NCBI GenBank assembly: GCA_035968315.1
Contig: JAVYIN010000005.1
Span: forward strand, 620,001 to 684,000
Length of the DNA: 64,000 nt
Direction: 5' to 3'
From: Nitrospira sp.
Lineage (GTDB): Bacteria > Nitrospirota > Nitrospiria > Nitrospirales > Nitrospiraceae
A program made the translations under genes and the position numbers. Positions 38,006 to 46,852 of this stretch are shown here, one piece after another. The number at the start of each line of letters is the position of its first letter. The stretch's first letter is position 1. The notes under the pieces are model-generated. The model made no database searches, was not told the origin of the DNA, and saw nothing but the letters and a program-made list of their open reading frames with translations.

Positions 38006-38548
38006 CTACTCCGGCATCCGGTCGGCCACATTCCCGAGCTGCAGCAAGAACCGGCCCGCCTCGGCGTCCTTCACATAGCGGCGCAAGGCGTCCGCCACGA
38101 CGGGAAAAGCCATCTCGTCCCAGGGAATCGCATGGCGGGGGAAGAGCCGCACTTCGAGACTTTCCGACCCGGCGCCAAACTCGAGCGCCATCATCCGCCC
38201 GCGAAACACCATGTAGACTTGCCCGATATGCGGCATGCTGAGCACCGCGTAGAGCGAGACGATCTCCACGTCCGCCAGCGCTTCTTCTTTCGTTTCGCGC
38301 GCGGCCGCTTCCTCCGTGCTTTCCCCGATCTCCATGAATCCGGCGGGAAAGGTCCAAAATCCCAGGCGCGGCTCGATGGCGCGGCGGCACAAGAGGATGT
38401 CATCCCCCCATTCCGGAATACAGCCTGCGACAATTTTGGGATTATGGTAATGAATAGCCTGGCAATGTTCGCACACGTAGCGCAGCACATTGTCGCCGGG
38501 GGGGATCTTCTGGCTGACGGGCGCGCCGCAGGCGCTGCAATATTTCAT
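38006..38548 (-). CDS. Zinc-ribbon Nudix hydrolase
   Basis: 180 residues from ATG 38548 (the frame is open far upstream but overlaps another gene). N-terminal zinc ribbon YCSACGAPV...RYVCEHCQ, then a Nudix domain: GFMEIGESTEEAAARETKEE with the metal-binding acids intact and the final Gly replaced by Leu. The ribbon-plus-Nudix plan recalls NudC/ADP-ribose-type pyrophosphatases, but the SQPWPFPxS specificity motif of NADH pyrophosphatase is not seen. Divergent from the methyltransferase gene, with TCAC-type repeats in the gap. Confidence 0.85.
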   Translation of the reverse strand: MKYCSACGAPVSQKIPPGDNVLRYVCEHCQAIHYHNPKIVAGCIPEWGDDILLCRRAIEPRLGFWTFPAGFMEIGESTEEAAARETKEEALADVEIVSLYAVLSMPHIGQVYMVFRGRMMALEFGAGSESLEVRLFPRHAIPWDEMAFPVVADALRRYVKDAEAGRFLLQLGNVADRMPE

Positions 38549-38644
38549 AACGAGTGACGTGTGATACGTGATGGGTGACGAGCGAGAAAAGAATCCGCCG
38601 CGCGTCGCGCCTGTCCCGCATGTCTTGCGAGGAGTTCGATAAGC

Positions 38645-39841
38645 ATGGATAGCACAAACCAGCGCTGCTTTGCACCCTGCCCGCGCGGCCTCGAACGGCT
38701 GCTGCAACAGGAACTGGCCGCCATCGGCGCCACCGACCTGCGCCAGACCGAAGGCGGCGTGGGATTTTCCGGCGATCTGAAGACCATCTACCGGGCCAAT
38801 CTCGAAAGCCGCCTCGCGAGCCGCATCCTGCTGGAAGTGGCGCACGTCCCCTATCGCCACGAACAAGATATCTACGCCGCCGCTTGCGCCATTCCCTGGC
38901 CGCAGTGGTTCCAGGCCTCGCGCACCATCAAAGTCAAAACCAGCGCACAGCACTGTCCGCTCAAAAGCATCGACTTCGTCACCCTGCGGATCAAAGATGC
39001 CATCTGCGACACCTTCACCAAGCTGAAGGGCACCCGCCCCAGTGTGAACTCCAGCCGTCCGGACATTCGCATCGACGCCTTTCTCGATGCCACCCATCTC
39101 ACGCTCTACCTCGGCACCACCGGGGACTCCCTCTTCAAGCGCGGCTTCCGCCAATCAACCGTCGAGGCGCCCTTGCGCGAGAATCTCGCCGCTGGCATCG
39201 TGCAGTTGACCGGCTGGAACGGCACCACGCCGCTGCTCGACCCCCTGTGCGGTAGCGGCACGATCCCGCTCGAAGCCGCCATGATGGCCAGACACATCGC
39301 CCCCGGTCTCGGCCGGCACTTCGCCTTCGAACTGTTCTCGAATTTCGACGCAGCCCTCTGGAACACCATCCAAGCCCAAGCCAAGGCCAAGCAATTACCC
39401 GCGAGCCCTGCTCCCATCTATGCCTCCGATCGGGACGCCCAGGCCGTGCACATCGCCACCGAGCAATTCACCCGTGCCGGAGTCGCCCGGGACATCACGC
39501 TCACCCACATCGATCTCTTCGACCTCACCCCGCCAAAAGAGCCCGGCATCATCGTCATGAATCCGCCCTACGGCGTCCGCCTCGGCACCCAAGCCGATCT
39601 AGACGTCTTCTATCCCAAACTTGGCTCCTGGCTCAAAACCCGCTGTGTCGGCTGGCGCGTCTATCTGTTTACCGGGGACCTCCGCGCACCCAAACTCATC
39701 GGCCTGGCCCCCTCGAAACGCACCCCCCTCTTCAACGGCGCCATCGAATGCCGCCTCTATGAATTCCTCATCGTCCAAGGCGGGGCCAGACGCCGTCTCG
39801 TGCCTGTAGAACATCCATCGGGCAATCCCACACCCAGCTGA
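38645..39841 (+). CDS. rlmL: THUMP-domain class I RNA methyltransferase (RlmL/YcbY type)
   Basis: 398 residues. N-terminal CFAPCPRGLERLLQQELAAI with a THUMP domain (about 55-165), then an UPF0020/RlmL-like SAM fold: DPLCGSGTIPLEAAMMA (motif I) and the target loop IIVMNPPYGVRLG (NPPY, motif IV) that is diagnostic for N2-guanine/N6 methylation of nucleic acids. Likely 23S rRNA m2G methyltransferase. The symbol is a family-level guess. No SD of note; divergent with the Nudix gene. Confidence 0.85.
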   Translation: MDSTNQRCFAPCPRGLERLLQQELAAIGATDLRQTEGGVGFSGDLKTIYRANLESRLASRILLEVAHVPYRHEQDIYAAACAIPWPQWFQASRTIKVKTSAQHCPLKSIDFVTLRIKDAICDTFTKLKGTRPSVNSSRPDIRIDAFLDATHLTLYLGTTGDSLFKRGFRQSTVEAPLRENLAAGIVQLTGWNGTTPLLDPLCGSGTIPLEAAMMARHIAPGLGRHFAFELFSNFDAALWNTIQAQAKAKQLPASPAPIYASDRDAQAVHIATEQFTRAGVARDITLTHIDLFDLTPPKEPGIIVMNPPYGVRLGTQADLDVFYPKLGSWLKTRCVGWRVYLFTGDLRAPKLIGLAPSKRTPLFNGAIECRLYEFLIVQGGARRRLVPVEHPSGNPTPS

Positions 39842-39995
39842 GCTGATGCTCCACCGTGCGTGCCTCGCTTAGCCTCCTGGCAGCCCTCAGGCCCCGCCTG
39901 CCTTCCCCTTGACTTGCCTCCGCATCGACCTATCTGAAGGAGGACACACATTCACCGTGTCCCGACTCATGGACGAGACGAAGGGAAGGAGCCAT

Positions 39996-42392
39996 ATGAA
40001 CAACGAGATAACCGTGCTGACCCTGCCGATATTACCCATCAAGCGGACGGTCTTGTTCCCAGGGGTCATGATGCCCCTGACCATCGGCCGGGAACGGTCG
40101 ATGGCCGCCGTCAACGCCGCGATGAAGACCGAAGAGAAGATGATCCTGGTCGTCGCGCAGCGCGACCCGCAGACCGATGAACCGGGCCTCGCCGATCTGT
40201 ACCCCATCGGCACCAAAGCCATTATCAGGCAGGTGGCCCAATCCCCTGAGGGCACCATCCACGCCATGGTCCAAGGGTTGGACCGCGTGGTGCTGATCGA
40301 AGCAGAGCAGACCACCCCCTACATGACCGCCCGCGTGCGCGCGCTGGATCGGCCCTCCGACAGCAGCACCGAAGTGCAGGCCTTGCATCGGGCCATTCAA
40401 GAACTGGTCACGGACCTGCCGCGCTTGATTCAAGCGCCGGGCATGCAGGAAGCCAGCGTCGCCCTCAGCAACGAAGAGGACCCGGTCGCCCTCGCGTACC
40501 GGATTGCCTCGCTCGTCAACCTGACCGTCGCCGAAGAGCAGAAACTCCTGGAGACCTCCTCGACCGCCGAATTGCTGCGCGGCCTCTATGCGGCCCTGTC
40601 GCGGGAAATTCAAATCCTCCAGGTGCGCGACAAGATTACCAGCGAAGCCCAGGCCAAGATCGGCAAGAACCAGCGCGAATACATTCTGCGCGAACAGCTC
40701 AAGGCCATTCAGCAGGAACTGGGCGAGAGCGACGGGGAAGAACACGACATCGCCCACCTGAAGAAACAGATCCAGGAGGCCGACCTCCCCGACCCTGTCC
40801 GGAAAGAAGCCGAGCGGGAAGTGGCGCGCCTCGGGAAAGTGCCGCCGTCCTCGCCGGACCATCAGGTGCTCAGGACCTATCTGGAACTCGTCCTCGAACT
40901 GCCCTGGAAGAACGCCTCCGAGGACCATCTGGATCTCGCCAAGGTCCGGCAGGTGCTCGAAGAGGATCACTACGGCATCAAGGAAGTGAAAGAACGCATC
41001 GTCGAACACCTGGCGGTCTTGAAGCTCAATCCGACTGCCAAGGCGCCGATCCTCTGCCTCGTCGGCCCTCCAGGCGTCGGCAAGACCAGCTTGGGGCAGT
41101 CCATTGCGAAAGCCATGGGCCGCACCTTCGAGCGGTTCAGCCTCGGCGGCGTGCATGACGAAGCCGAATTGCGCGGCCATCGCCGGACCTATGTCGGCGC
41201 CTTGCCGGGCCGGATCATCCAGGCCGTGCGCCGGGCCGGCGTCAACAATCCGGTCCTCATGCTCGATGAAGTGGACAAGATGGGCCGCGACTTCCGGGGA
41301 GACCCGGCGGCCGCGCTCTTGGAAATCCTCGATCCGGCGCAGAACCATACGTTCCGCGACCACTATCTGGATCTGCCGTTCGACTTGTCGAAGGCGTTCT
41401 TCATCACGACGGCGAACACCCTCGACACGATCAGCCAGCCCTTGCTGGACCGCATGGAGATCATCCGCCTGCAGGGCTACAGCGAACGGGAAAAGGCCGA
41501 AATCGCCCGCCGCTACCTCTGGCCGCGACGGCTGAAGGAGGCGGGCCTCGACGCCAGCCAGGCCTTGCTGTCCGACGAGGTCTTGAACCTCGTCATCAGC
41601 CGCTACACGCGCGAAGCGGGCGTGCGCCAGCTCGAACAGATGCTGGGACGCCTCACGAGAAAAGTGGCGCTAACCTTCGCCGACCTGCCGGAAGGAGCGG
41701 AGCGGCAGCCGGTCGAGATTCGCGCCGGCCTGCTCGGCGAATGGCTGGGCTCGGAACGGTTCATGCCGGAAGAGGCGCGGAAGAATCTGCCTCCGGGCGT
41801 GGCGACCGGGCTGGCCTGGACACCGACCGGCGGCGACGTGCTCTATATCGAAACCACCCTCTTGCCCGGCAGCCATGAACTGACCCTCACCGGCCAGTTG
41901 GGCGACGTGATGCAGGAGTCGGCGCGCGCGGCGCGCAGCTATCTCTGGTCGCATGCCGAAAGCATGGGGCTGGATATCTCGCGCTTCAAACGCAACGGCG
42001 TCCACATCCACGTGCCGTCGGGGGCCATTCCGAAAGACGGCCCGTCAGCCGGCATCACCATGGCGACGGCCTTGGCCTCCAGCTACGTGGGGAAAGCCGT
42101 GCGGAGCGATACGGCCATGACGGGGGAAATCAGCTTGAGCGGATTGGTCTTGCCGGTGGGCGGGATCAAGGAAAAAGTCCTGGCGGCGCATCGCGCCGGG
42201 ATCAAGCGGATCATTCTGCCGAAGGCCAACGAGAAGGACCTGAAAGACGTGCCGCAGGAAGTGCGGGACGAACTCACCTTTATCCTGGTCGAACGGATCG
42301 AAGAAGTGCTGCCGGCCGCCTTCAATCAAGAGGCGGCCGCATCGGCAGGCAGTGAGCGGGATGAACCCCTAGCGACCTCGACCGCCTCGTAA
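39996..42392 (+). CDS. lon: ATP-dependent protease Lon
   Basis: Degrades damaged and regulatory proteins in the cytosol. 798 residues from ATG 39996 (SD AAGGGAAGGA; an upstream TTG at 39909 is spurious). LON substrate domain (about 1-200, LPILPIKRTVLFPGVMMPLT), AAA+ core with Walker A GPPGVGKTSLG (about 356) and Walker B VLMLDEVDKMG, and the Ser-Lys dyad protease domain: Ser in PKDGPSAGITMA and Lys in GGIKEKVLAAHRAG. Promoter-like TTGACT...TATCTG lies near 39909-39936. A strong hairpin follows before the convergent gene. Confidence 0.97.
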   Translation: MNNEITVLTLPILPIKRTVLFPGVMMPLTIGRERSMAAVNAAMKTEEKMILVVAQRDPQTDEPGLADLYPIGTKAIIRQVAQSPEGTIHAMVQGLDRVVLIEAEQTTPYMTARVRALDRPSDSSTEVQALHRAIQELVTDLPRLIQAPGMQEASVALSNEEDPVALAYRIASLVNLTVAEEQKLLETSSTAELLRGLYAALSREIQILQVRDKITSEAQAKIGKNQREYILREQLKAIQQELGESDGEEHDIAHLKKQIQEADLPDPVRKEAEREVARLGKVPPSSPDHQVLRTYLELVLELPWKNASEDHLDLAKVRQVLEEDHYGIKEVKERIVEHLAVLKLNPTAKAPILCLVGPPGVGKTSLGQSIAKAMGRTFERFSLGGVHDEAELRGHRRTYVGALPGRIIQAVRRAGVNNPVLMLDEVDKMGRDFRGDPAAALLEILDPAQNHTFRDHYLDLPFDLSKAFFITTANTLDTISQPLLDRMEIIRLQGYSEREKAEIARRYLWPRRLKEAGLDASQALLSDEVLNLVISRYTREAGVRQLEQMLGRLTRKVALTFADLPEGAERQPVEIRAGLLGEWLGSERFMPEEARKNLPPGVATGLAWTPTGGDVLYIETTLLPGSHELTLTGQLGDVMQESARAARSYLWSHAESMGLDISRFKRNGVHIHVPSGAIPKDGPSAGITMATALASSYVGKAVRSDTAMTGEISLSGLVLPVGGIKEKVLAAHRAGIKRIILPKANEKDLKDVPQEVRDELTFILVERIEEVLPAAFNQEAAASAGSERDEPLATSTAS

Positions 42393-42398
42393 TCTCAC

Positions 42399-42425
42399 CA
42401 GGCCCCGGTTCAACACCGGGGCCTG
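42399..42425. terminator. Hairpin terminator between convergent lon and FAD oxidoreductase
   Basis: CAGGCCCCGGT (42399-42409), loop TCAAC, ACCGGGGCCTG (42415-42425): an 11-bp perfect, GC-rich stem just 6 nt after the lon stop. There is no T-run, but the position between convergent genes suits a shared, bidirectional stem. Confidence 0.6.
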
Positions 42426-42447
42426 CCCCATCATGGCACAGGCCTCC

Positions 42448-43797
42448 TCACTTTCTGAGGACGCACTTCTCATACAGATCCTTCAGCTTGGCCGCCGGAT
42501 CATACCGGACCTTGAGCGCGCGGTAGGCCGGTTCGTTGTACAACTGCCAGAAGTCGTCGCGCGAATAGTACGCATCTGAGTAGAGGGACTTTTTGCCGTG
42601 GAGGGCCCGCACGGTGGCTTCGACTTTCTTATTGAAATACCCCTCTTCATGGTCGGTCTTCACCGCGTCCCAGAATCCGAAATTGACGTACAACATGCCG
42701 GGAGTCATCGGGTACAACGGATAGGAGGCCGTTGGATCGTAGGCTGCGACCGGACAGATCCACACCGGGGTGATCCCAATCTCCCGATTGAAGAACGCGG
42801 CAAACGTCGGCGCCTGCTCCAGCGGAATTTCCACGTCCTGAATCACGAGCTCCTGCCGGCCGGTCAGCGCGCCGGCGATCCGCTGGGCGACGGGTGAGCG
42901 ATTGAACCGGTTGCGCACCTGCCAATAGACAGTGGAGCAGAGACGCTTCCGGCCCCACAGCCACCGGACGAGCGGATGCTGGACGAAGAAATGTTTCGAG
43001 CACCAGAACCAATCGGTGTCCCATCGCCACAGGTAATCGTGCGCCGTCAGGTAATCCACCGTCTTCTGCTGGATCGATCGATAGTAGATGTGCTGATAGG
43101 TGTAATCGCTCACCCATTCAGCCTGATCGACCCATTCCCCGGTCGTGATATAGAGCTCCCGCCCGCTGAACATCGTGCCATCCACGAAAGCCACCTGCCC
43201 GTCCCGGCAGATGCGCCCCAGGGCCTGGAAATAGGTCTCCGGATCGGAATACCGCTCGTGCCGGAGCCGGACAAATTTCTTGACGGGAATGAGCGCGAGG
43301 GTGACGGTGAGCGCATAGCCCAGCGTGCCGTAGGAATTCGCAAACCCGAAGAACAGATCTCGGTGCTCGTTCTCTTTGGTGGCCGACACGACCCTGCCGT
43401 CAGGCAGGAGAATATCCATGGCCAGGACCGTTTCGTGGACGAAGCCGTACTTGAATGAGGACGATTCAATGCCGATCCCCGCCAATGCTCCGCCGATAGT
43501 AATCGACTTCAGTTGGGGGACCACGCAGGGCATCAGTCCGAACGGCAGCGTTTCGCGGACCAGCTCCTCGTAGGTCGTCATCCCTTCGACTAAGGCAGTC
43601 CTGGCCTGCTCGTCCACGCGGATCACATGGTTGAAGTCGCGGACGTCCAGCTTCTGCCGCGGCTCCTGCACCCGCTGACGGAAGAGATTGGAGGTGGGTT
43701 TGTCGAGGGCCAGCGATCCGGTTTGGCTAGACGCGCGCAGGGACTCCGCCAAGGCCGCTCGCTTGCGGGCATGGTCTTCTAGCGAGATCATCGCCAT
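42448..43797 (-). CDS. FAD-binding oxidoreductase, DWARF1/TmsA-like
   Basis: 449 residues. N-terminal FAD_binding_4 domain (about 25-175): RDFNHVIRVDEQARTALVEG and IGGALAGIGIESSSFKYGFV, then a second half with FGFANSYGTLGYALTVTLAL. This is the DWARF1/DHCR24 type that reduces C=C bonds. Its start overlaps by one nucleotide the stop of a CFA-type methyltransferase. In actinobacteria such a pair (TmsA reductase with TmsB methyltransferase) builds 10-methyl fatty acids, so reduction of a 10- or 11-methylene fatty acyl chain is a strong hypothesis. Plain steroid-like activity is less likely. Confidence 0.8.
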   Translation of the reverse strand: MAMISLEDHARKRAALAESLRASSQTGSLALDKPTSNLFRQRVQEPRQKLDVRDFNHVIRVDEQARTALVEGMTTYEELVRETLPFGLMPCVVPQLKSITIGGALAGIGIESSSFKYGFVHETVLAMDILLPDGRVVSATKENEHRDLFFGFANSYGTLGYALTVTLALIPVKKFVRLRHERYSDPETYFQALGRICRDGQVAFVDGTMFSGRELYITTGEWVDQAEWVSDYTYQHIYYRSIQQKTVDYLTAHDYLWRWDTDWFWCSKHFFVQHPLVRWLWGRKRLCSTVYWQVRNRFNRSPVAQRIAGALTGRQELVIQDVEIPLEQAPTFAAFFNREIGITPVWICPVAAYDPTASYPLYPMTPGMLYVNFGFWDAVKTDHEEGYFNKKVEATVRALHGKKSLYSDAYYSRDDFWQLYNEPAYRALKVRYDPAAKLKDLYEKCVLRK

Positions 43798-44906
43798 CAG
43801 CGCACCGCCTCATAGCCGCCCAACAGGCCATGCTTCGACATCACGATCTGCCAGAGATGGATGGTTCTGGCGCGGAAGGCCCCCGCGAGAGACAGGAGAT
43901 AGTACCGCCACATGCGGAAGAACCGCTCATCGAAGGTCTGCTCCCATTGCGCCTGATGCCGGTCGACGTTCTCCTGCCACGCCAGAAGCGTCCGGTCATA
44001 GTCGGGCCCGAAATTATGCCAGTCCTCCAACACAAAGAGCCCGTCCATCGCCTCGCCCAGTTGCGCGGCCGACGGCAGCATACCGCCTGGGAAAATGTAG
44101 CGATCGAACCAGGGATCGCCGGTGGTCACCGAGGCATTGTTCCCGATGCTGTGGAGCAGAAACAGCCCATGCGGCTTGAGCCGCCGATGGGCCACCTCCA
44201 TCAGCGTGCGATAATTCTTGTACCCGACATGTTCGCAGATGCCGATGGCCGCCACCTTGTCGAACTCCCCGGTGGCCTCACGATAGTCCTCGAGTTTGAT
44301 GTCGACGGGCAGTCCCGCGCACCAGCGGCGCGCGTAGGCGACCTGCTGCTCGGAAATGTTGTGGGCCACCACCGAACAGCCATAGTTGGAGGCGGCGAAA
44401 TGGGCGAACCCGCCCCACCCACACCCCAGCTCCAGCACACGGTCGCCTTTTTGAAGTTGCAGCTTCCGGCAGATCACATCCAGCTTCTGTTCCTGCGCCT
44501 CCTCCAGGCTCTTCACGCCCTTCCAATAGGCACAGGTATATTGCATGCTCGGGCCGAGCATCTGTGCGTAAAACTCGTTGCTCAGATCGTAGTGCCGTTG
44601 CGCCACAAGTTTTGAGCGGCTCGGCGTCTGCATATTGAAGAGGCGGGCTTTGAACCCGTTCAGAATCAGCCGCGTATCGCGCACGGCTTTGTCGAGTTCG
44701 ACCGCATGAATCCGGAAAAAGAACTCGTCCAGCCGGTTGGCATCCCACCAGCCATCCATATAGGACTCGCCGAGCCCGAGCGAGCCCTCGGCCAGGATCC
44801 GATCGTAGAATTGATCGTGGTGGACTTGGATATCACCCGGTTGGGTCCCGTTGATGTGCACCTGAGCTCGCTCGAGCAATTCCTGAACGGTGTGCTGTGC
44901 GTGCAT
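43797..44906 (-). CDS. CFA-family fatty-acid methyltransferase (cyclopropane synthase or TmsB-like)
   Basis: 369 residues from ATG 44906 (SD GGAGG...AGGGGAG; a frame open to 44957 is rejected). SAM motif I LELGCGWGGFAHFAA, the active-site loop GICEHVGYKNYRTLMEVAHR and the FIFPGG-like YIFPGGMLPS motif identify the cyclopropane-fatty-acyl-phospholipid synthase family. Acts on unsaturated acyl chains of membrane phospholipids. The overlapping FAD oxidoreductase suggests a methylene-to-methyl pathway rather than a cyclopropane end product; sequence alone cannot separate these. Confidence 0.9.
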   Translation of the reverse strand: MHAQHTVQELLERAQVHINGTQPGDIQVHHDQFYDRILAEGSLGLGESYMDGWWDANRLDEFFFRIHAVELDKAVRDTRLILNGFKARLFNMQTPSRSKLVAQRHYDLSNEFYAQMLGPSMQYTCAYWKGVKSLEEAQEQKLDVICRKLQLQKGDRVLELGCGWGGFAHFAASNYGCSVVAHNISEQQVAYARRWCAGLPVDIKLEDYREATGEFDKVAAIGICEHVGYKNYRTLMEVAHRRLKPHGLFLLHSIGNNASVTTGDPWFDRYIFPGGMLPSAAQLGEAMDGLFVLEDWHNFGPDYDRTLLAWQENVDRHQAQWEQTFDERFFRMWRYYLLSLAGAFRARTIHLWQIVMSKHGLLGGYEAVR

Positions 44907-45137
44907 CTCGACGCTCCCCTTTCCTCCACCGGGCGGCAGAGTCTTTGCGCAGGCCAAAACGGAGTGACGTACTTCAACGCGGGGCTATTCTACGGTATCC
45001 GCAGGGTCCCTGAGAAGGAGAAAACAGAGGGGACAGTACCGGGAAAAGGGGCAGAATGAGCCGAACGGGACGAACCGTGAGCCACCGCGCCGCAGCCTCA
45101 CAGCTCCAGATCCAACACCGAAACCTCGAGCCCTGCG

Positions 45138-45674
45138 CTATAGATCGGCGAGGCCAAGCGTCCGTTTCCAATGCTCCACATACGCCCAGTCGATATGCAG
45201 CTCAGACTGGCGCACGTGGATTTTCTCCAGATCGGCGAGATCCTGCAGCCGCCCCGCCAGCGTCTTTAAGATGATCAGATCTTCCACCGTGAGAATGGGA
45301 ACCGACAGCGAGGCAAACGAAACCCGGCGGGCGCGACCCAATGCCGTTTGAAGATAGGTGGAATCCGCCAGGAGCAGATCGACGAGGATTTCCTGATCGC
45401 GGCGAATTCCCACGATTCGCCAAATCGACAGTCCATGAAACACCATCGGTGCAGGATGTATCACCGTGGCATCGAACAATGGCGACACCAGCGCATGGAG
45501 CGTATCCCGGGACGGCCGATCGAGAAGAATGAGAAGATCAATATCGGTTGTGGCCCGTGGCTCGACCAAGGCACTGTACGCCCAGCCTCCTGCAAGCGCA
45601 TAGGCCACACCACGACGATTGAACTCGGTAATGAGGTCGGAAAGGGCGTGAATTAGGATCGGCTCTGCCGCCAT
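45138..45674 (-). CDS. Nucleotidyltransferase-fold protein
   Basis: 178 residues. Pol-beta nucleotidyltransferase motifs: ALAGGWAYSALVEPRATTDIDLLI (G-G and D-x-D), with a third acid candidate in QEILVDLLLADSTY. C-terminal half is helical (ILTVEDLIILKTLAGRLQDL). The family includes AbiEii/MenT-type toxins and simple nucleotidyltransferases. It overlaps the preceding 65-residue gene by 22 nt, so the two form a pair of possible toxin-antitoxin or accessory nature; target unknown. Confidence 0.75.
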   Translation of the reverse strand: MAAEPILIHALSDLITEFNRRGVAYALAGGWAYSALVEPRATTDIDLLILLDRPSRDTLHALVSPLFDATVIHPAPMVFHGLSIWRIVGIRRDQEILVDLLLADSTYLQTALGRARRVSFASLSVPILTVEDLIILKTLAGRLQDLADLEKIHVRQSELHIDWAYVEHWKRTLGLADL

Positions 45675-45850
45675 GCCTGCTCTTTGGCCAGTCGAATCTC
45701 GTGCATCACCTGGACGAGTCCATCGCCCTGCGGATGGTCCTGTCGCAGCACGGCCTGACGCAAGGCCAACCCCAATTCCGTCAATTCGATCGTCCGGCGC
45801 AAATTGTCAGCAATCCGCGCAGCATCATGGTGTGGACTTACTTGTGGCAT
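45653..45850 (-). CDS. Small partner of the nucleotidyltransferase
   Basis: 65 residues from ATG 45850; the frame is open to 46042 but the earlier part lacks a start with an SD. MPQVSPHHDAARIADNLRRT is followed by a helical, charged region (LGLALRQAVLRQDHPQGDGLVQVM). Its 3' end overlaps the nucleotidyltransferase start by 22 nt. Size, position and overlap suit an antitoxin or an AbiE-like partner, but no domain is recognised. Confidence 0.55.
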   Translation of the reverse strand: MPQVSPHHDAARIADNLRRTIELTELGLALRQAVLRQDHPQGDGLVQVMHEIRLAKEQAWRQSRS

Positions 45851-45998
45851 CGTCAGCCGCCTTAGATAACAAGGGGATCTGTGCCAGAGTCTACTAGACA
45901 CCTTCCTTGGGCGCAAGCAGGAAGACCGGACTAACCGAATCGAAGCCGTCCAGCCGGAAGAAGAGAATACCCGCTCGCCAGGAGAAGCTCCGCGTCGA

Positions 45999-46217
45999 TC
46001 AGTCCGGCTGAGGCCGTTGATACCGGATCGAGTAGTGCCCACATTTCATGCAGGCGACGGAGTACGACGGGAGAGAGAGATGGTAGAGCTTGTGGATATA
46101 ACTGGGCGGCACCGTCGAGTCAGGGTGCCCTTGATTGCGCTGGGTGTCGAGCGCCCGCCCACACTGGCCATTCGCACAATTCACAGTTTCCGGAACGATG
46201 GGAGCATTTATAGTCAT
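45999..46217 (-). CDS. Small zinc-ribbon protein
   Basis: 72 residues. Two cysteine knuckles, NCANGQCG (C-x4-C) near the N-terminus and ACMKCGHYSIRY (C-x2-C) near the C-terminus, make a likely four-Cys zinc site. Pro/Tyr-rich middle. No family recognised. It lies opposite the start of the HigB remnant region. Confidence 0.55.
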   Translation of the reverse strand: MTINAPIVPETVNCANGQCGRALDTQRNQGHPDSTVPPSYIHKLYHLSLPSYSVACMKCGHYSIRYQRPQPD

Positions 46218-46378
46218 GCGAGCACCATAGCAGGGTCATCGCGCGAAGTCCAAGGGGTGTAAGAATCGGAAGAAACACGTTTCGGCTGATCGCAGCCATT
46301 CATTATAATCGGAAGAAGCTGTACATCCGGCACATCCTGACGCACGCAGAATACGACCGGAACACGTGGAGGACTTGA
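46214..46378 (+). pseudogene. HigB-type toxin, N-terminally truncated remnant
   Basis: The frame is open from 46214 and lacks a start codon, but from about 46264 it reads IGRNTFRLIAAIHYNRKK, LYIRHILTHAEYDRNTWRT and stops at 46378, the C-terminal half of HigB toxins (the FRLIAxIxY and RxxxTHAEYD blocks). The first 45 or so residues are missing and no start fits. The intact higA gene begins 4 nt later. The toxin is therefore probably dead. Confidence 0.7.
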
Positions 46379-46381
46379 TCC

Positions 46382-46852
46382 ATGCTTGCCAAATACATTC
46401 AGGACGCCCATACCGACTACCGCCGCATCCGGCAGCGGATTCCACTCGGTCCGCTACGGACTGAAGCCGATTATAACCGCGCCGTGGCCGTCCTCGATGA
46501 AATCCTGGATAAAATCGGTCAGCAAGAAACCCACCCCCTGGCCGACCTGGCGGAGATGCTTGGCCTCTTTATCGAAGCATATGAGGACGCCCATGTCCCC
46601 TTCTCCGACTCATCCGCCTCCGAAATCCTCCGCACCTTGATGGAAGAGCATGCGCTCAAGCAATCGGACTTGTCAGAGATCGGCAGCCAGGGCGTCGTCT
46701 CAGAAATCCTCTCCGGCAAGCGAGACCTGAACGTCCGCCAAATCACCCAATTGGCCGCCCGCTTCGGTGTCTCACCCGCGCTCTTCATGCCTGTTCCGAA
46801 GAAACCCACCAAACGCCCTTCGTCCCGAACACGCGTAGCAAGCCGGCGGTAA
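46382..46852 (+). CDS. higA: HigA-type antitoxin, XRE family
   Basis: 156 residues. N-terminal helical part (YNRAVAVLDEILDKIGQQET, PLADLAEMLGLFIEAYED) and C-terminal HTH (about 90-140: LRTLMEEHALKQSDLSEIGS, VVSEILSGKRDLNVRQITQL) in the manner of HigA. SD GGAGGAC lies 9 nt before ATG. Its toxin gene upstream is a remnant, so this antitoxin appears to be orphaned or acts as a regulator. It marks the left edge of the AT-rich defence-like segment. Confidence 0.85.
   Translation: MLAKYIQDAHTDYRRIRQRIPLGPLRTEADYNRAVAVLDEILDKIGQQETHPLADLAEMLGLFIEAYEDAHVPFSDSSASEILRTLMEEHALKQSDLSEIGSQGVVSEILSGKRDLNVRQITQLAARFGVSPALFMPVPKKPTKRPSSRTRVASRR

Noticed and set aside
40032-41363. 443-codon minus-strand frame
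   Set aside because: Antisense shadow of lon.
44990-45060. Possible REP-like motif (GAGGGGACAGTACC)
   Set aside because: The motif resembles short sequences near some RAYT genes, but no repeat, palindrome or gene fragment accompanies it.
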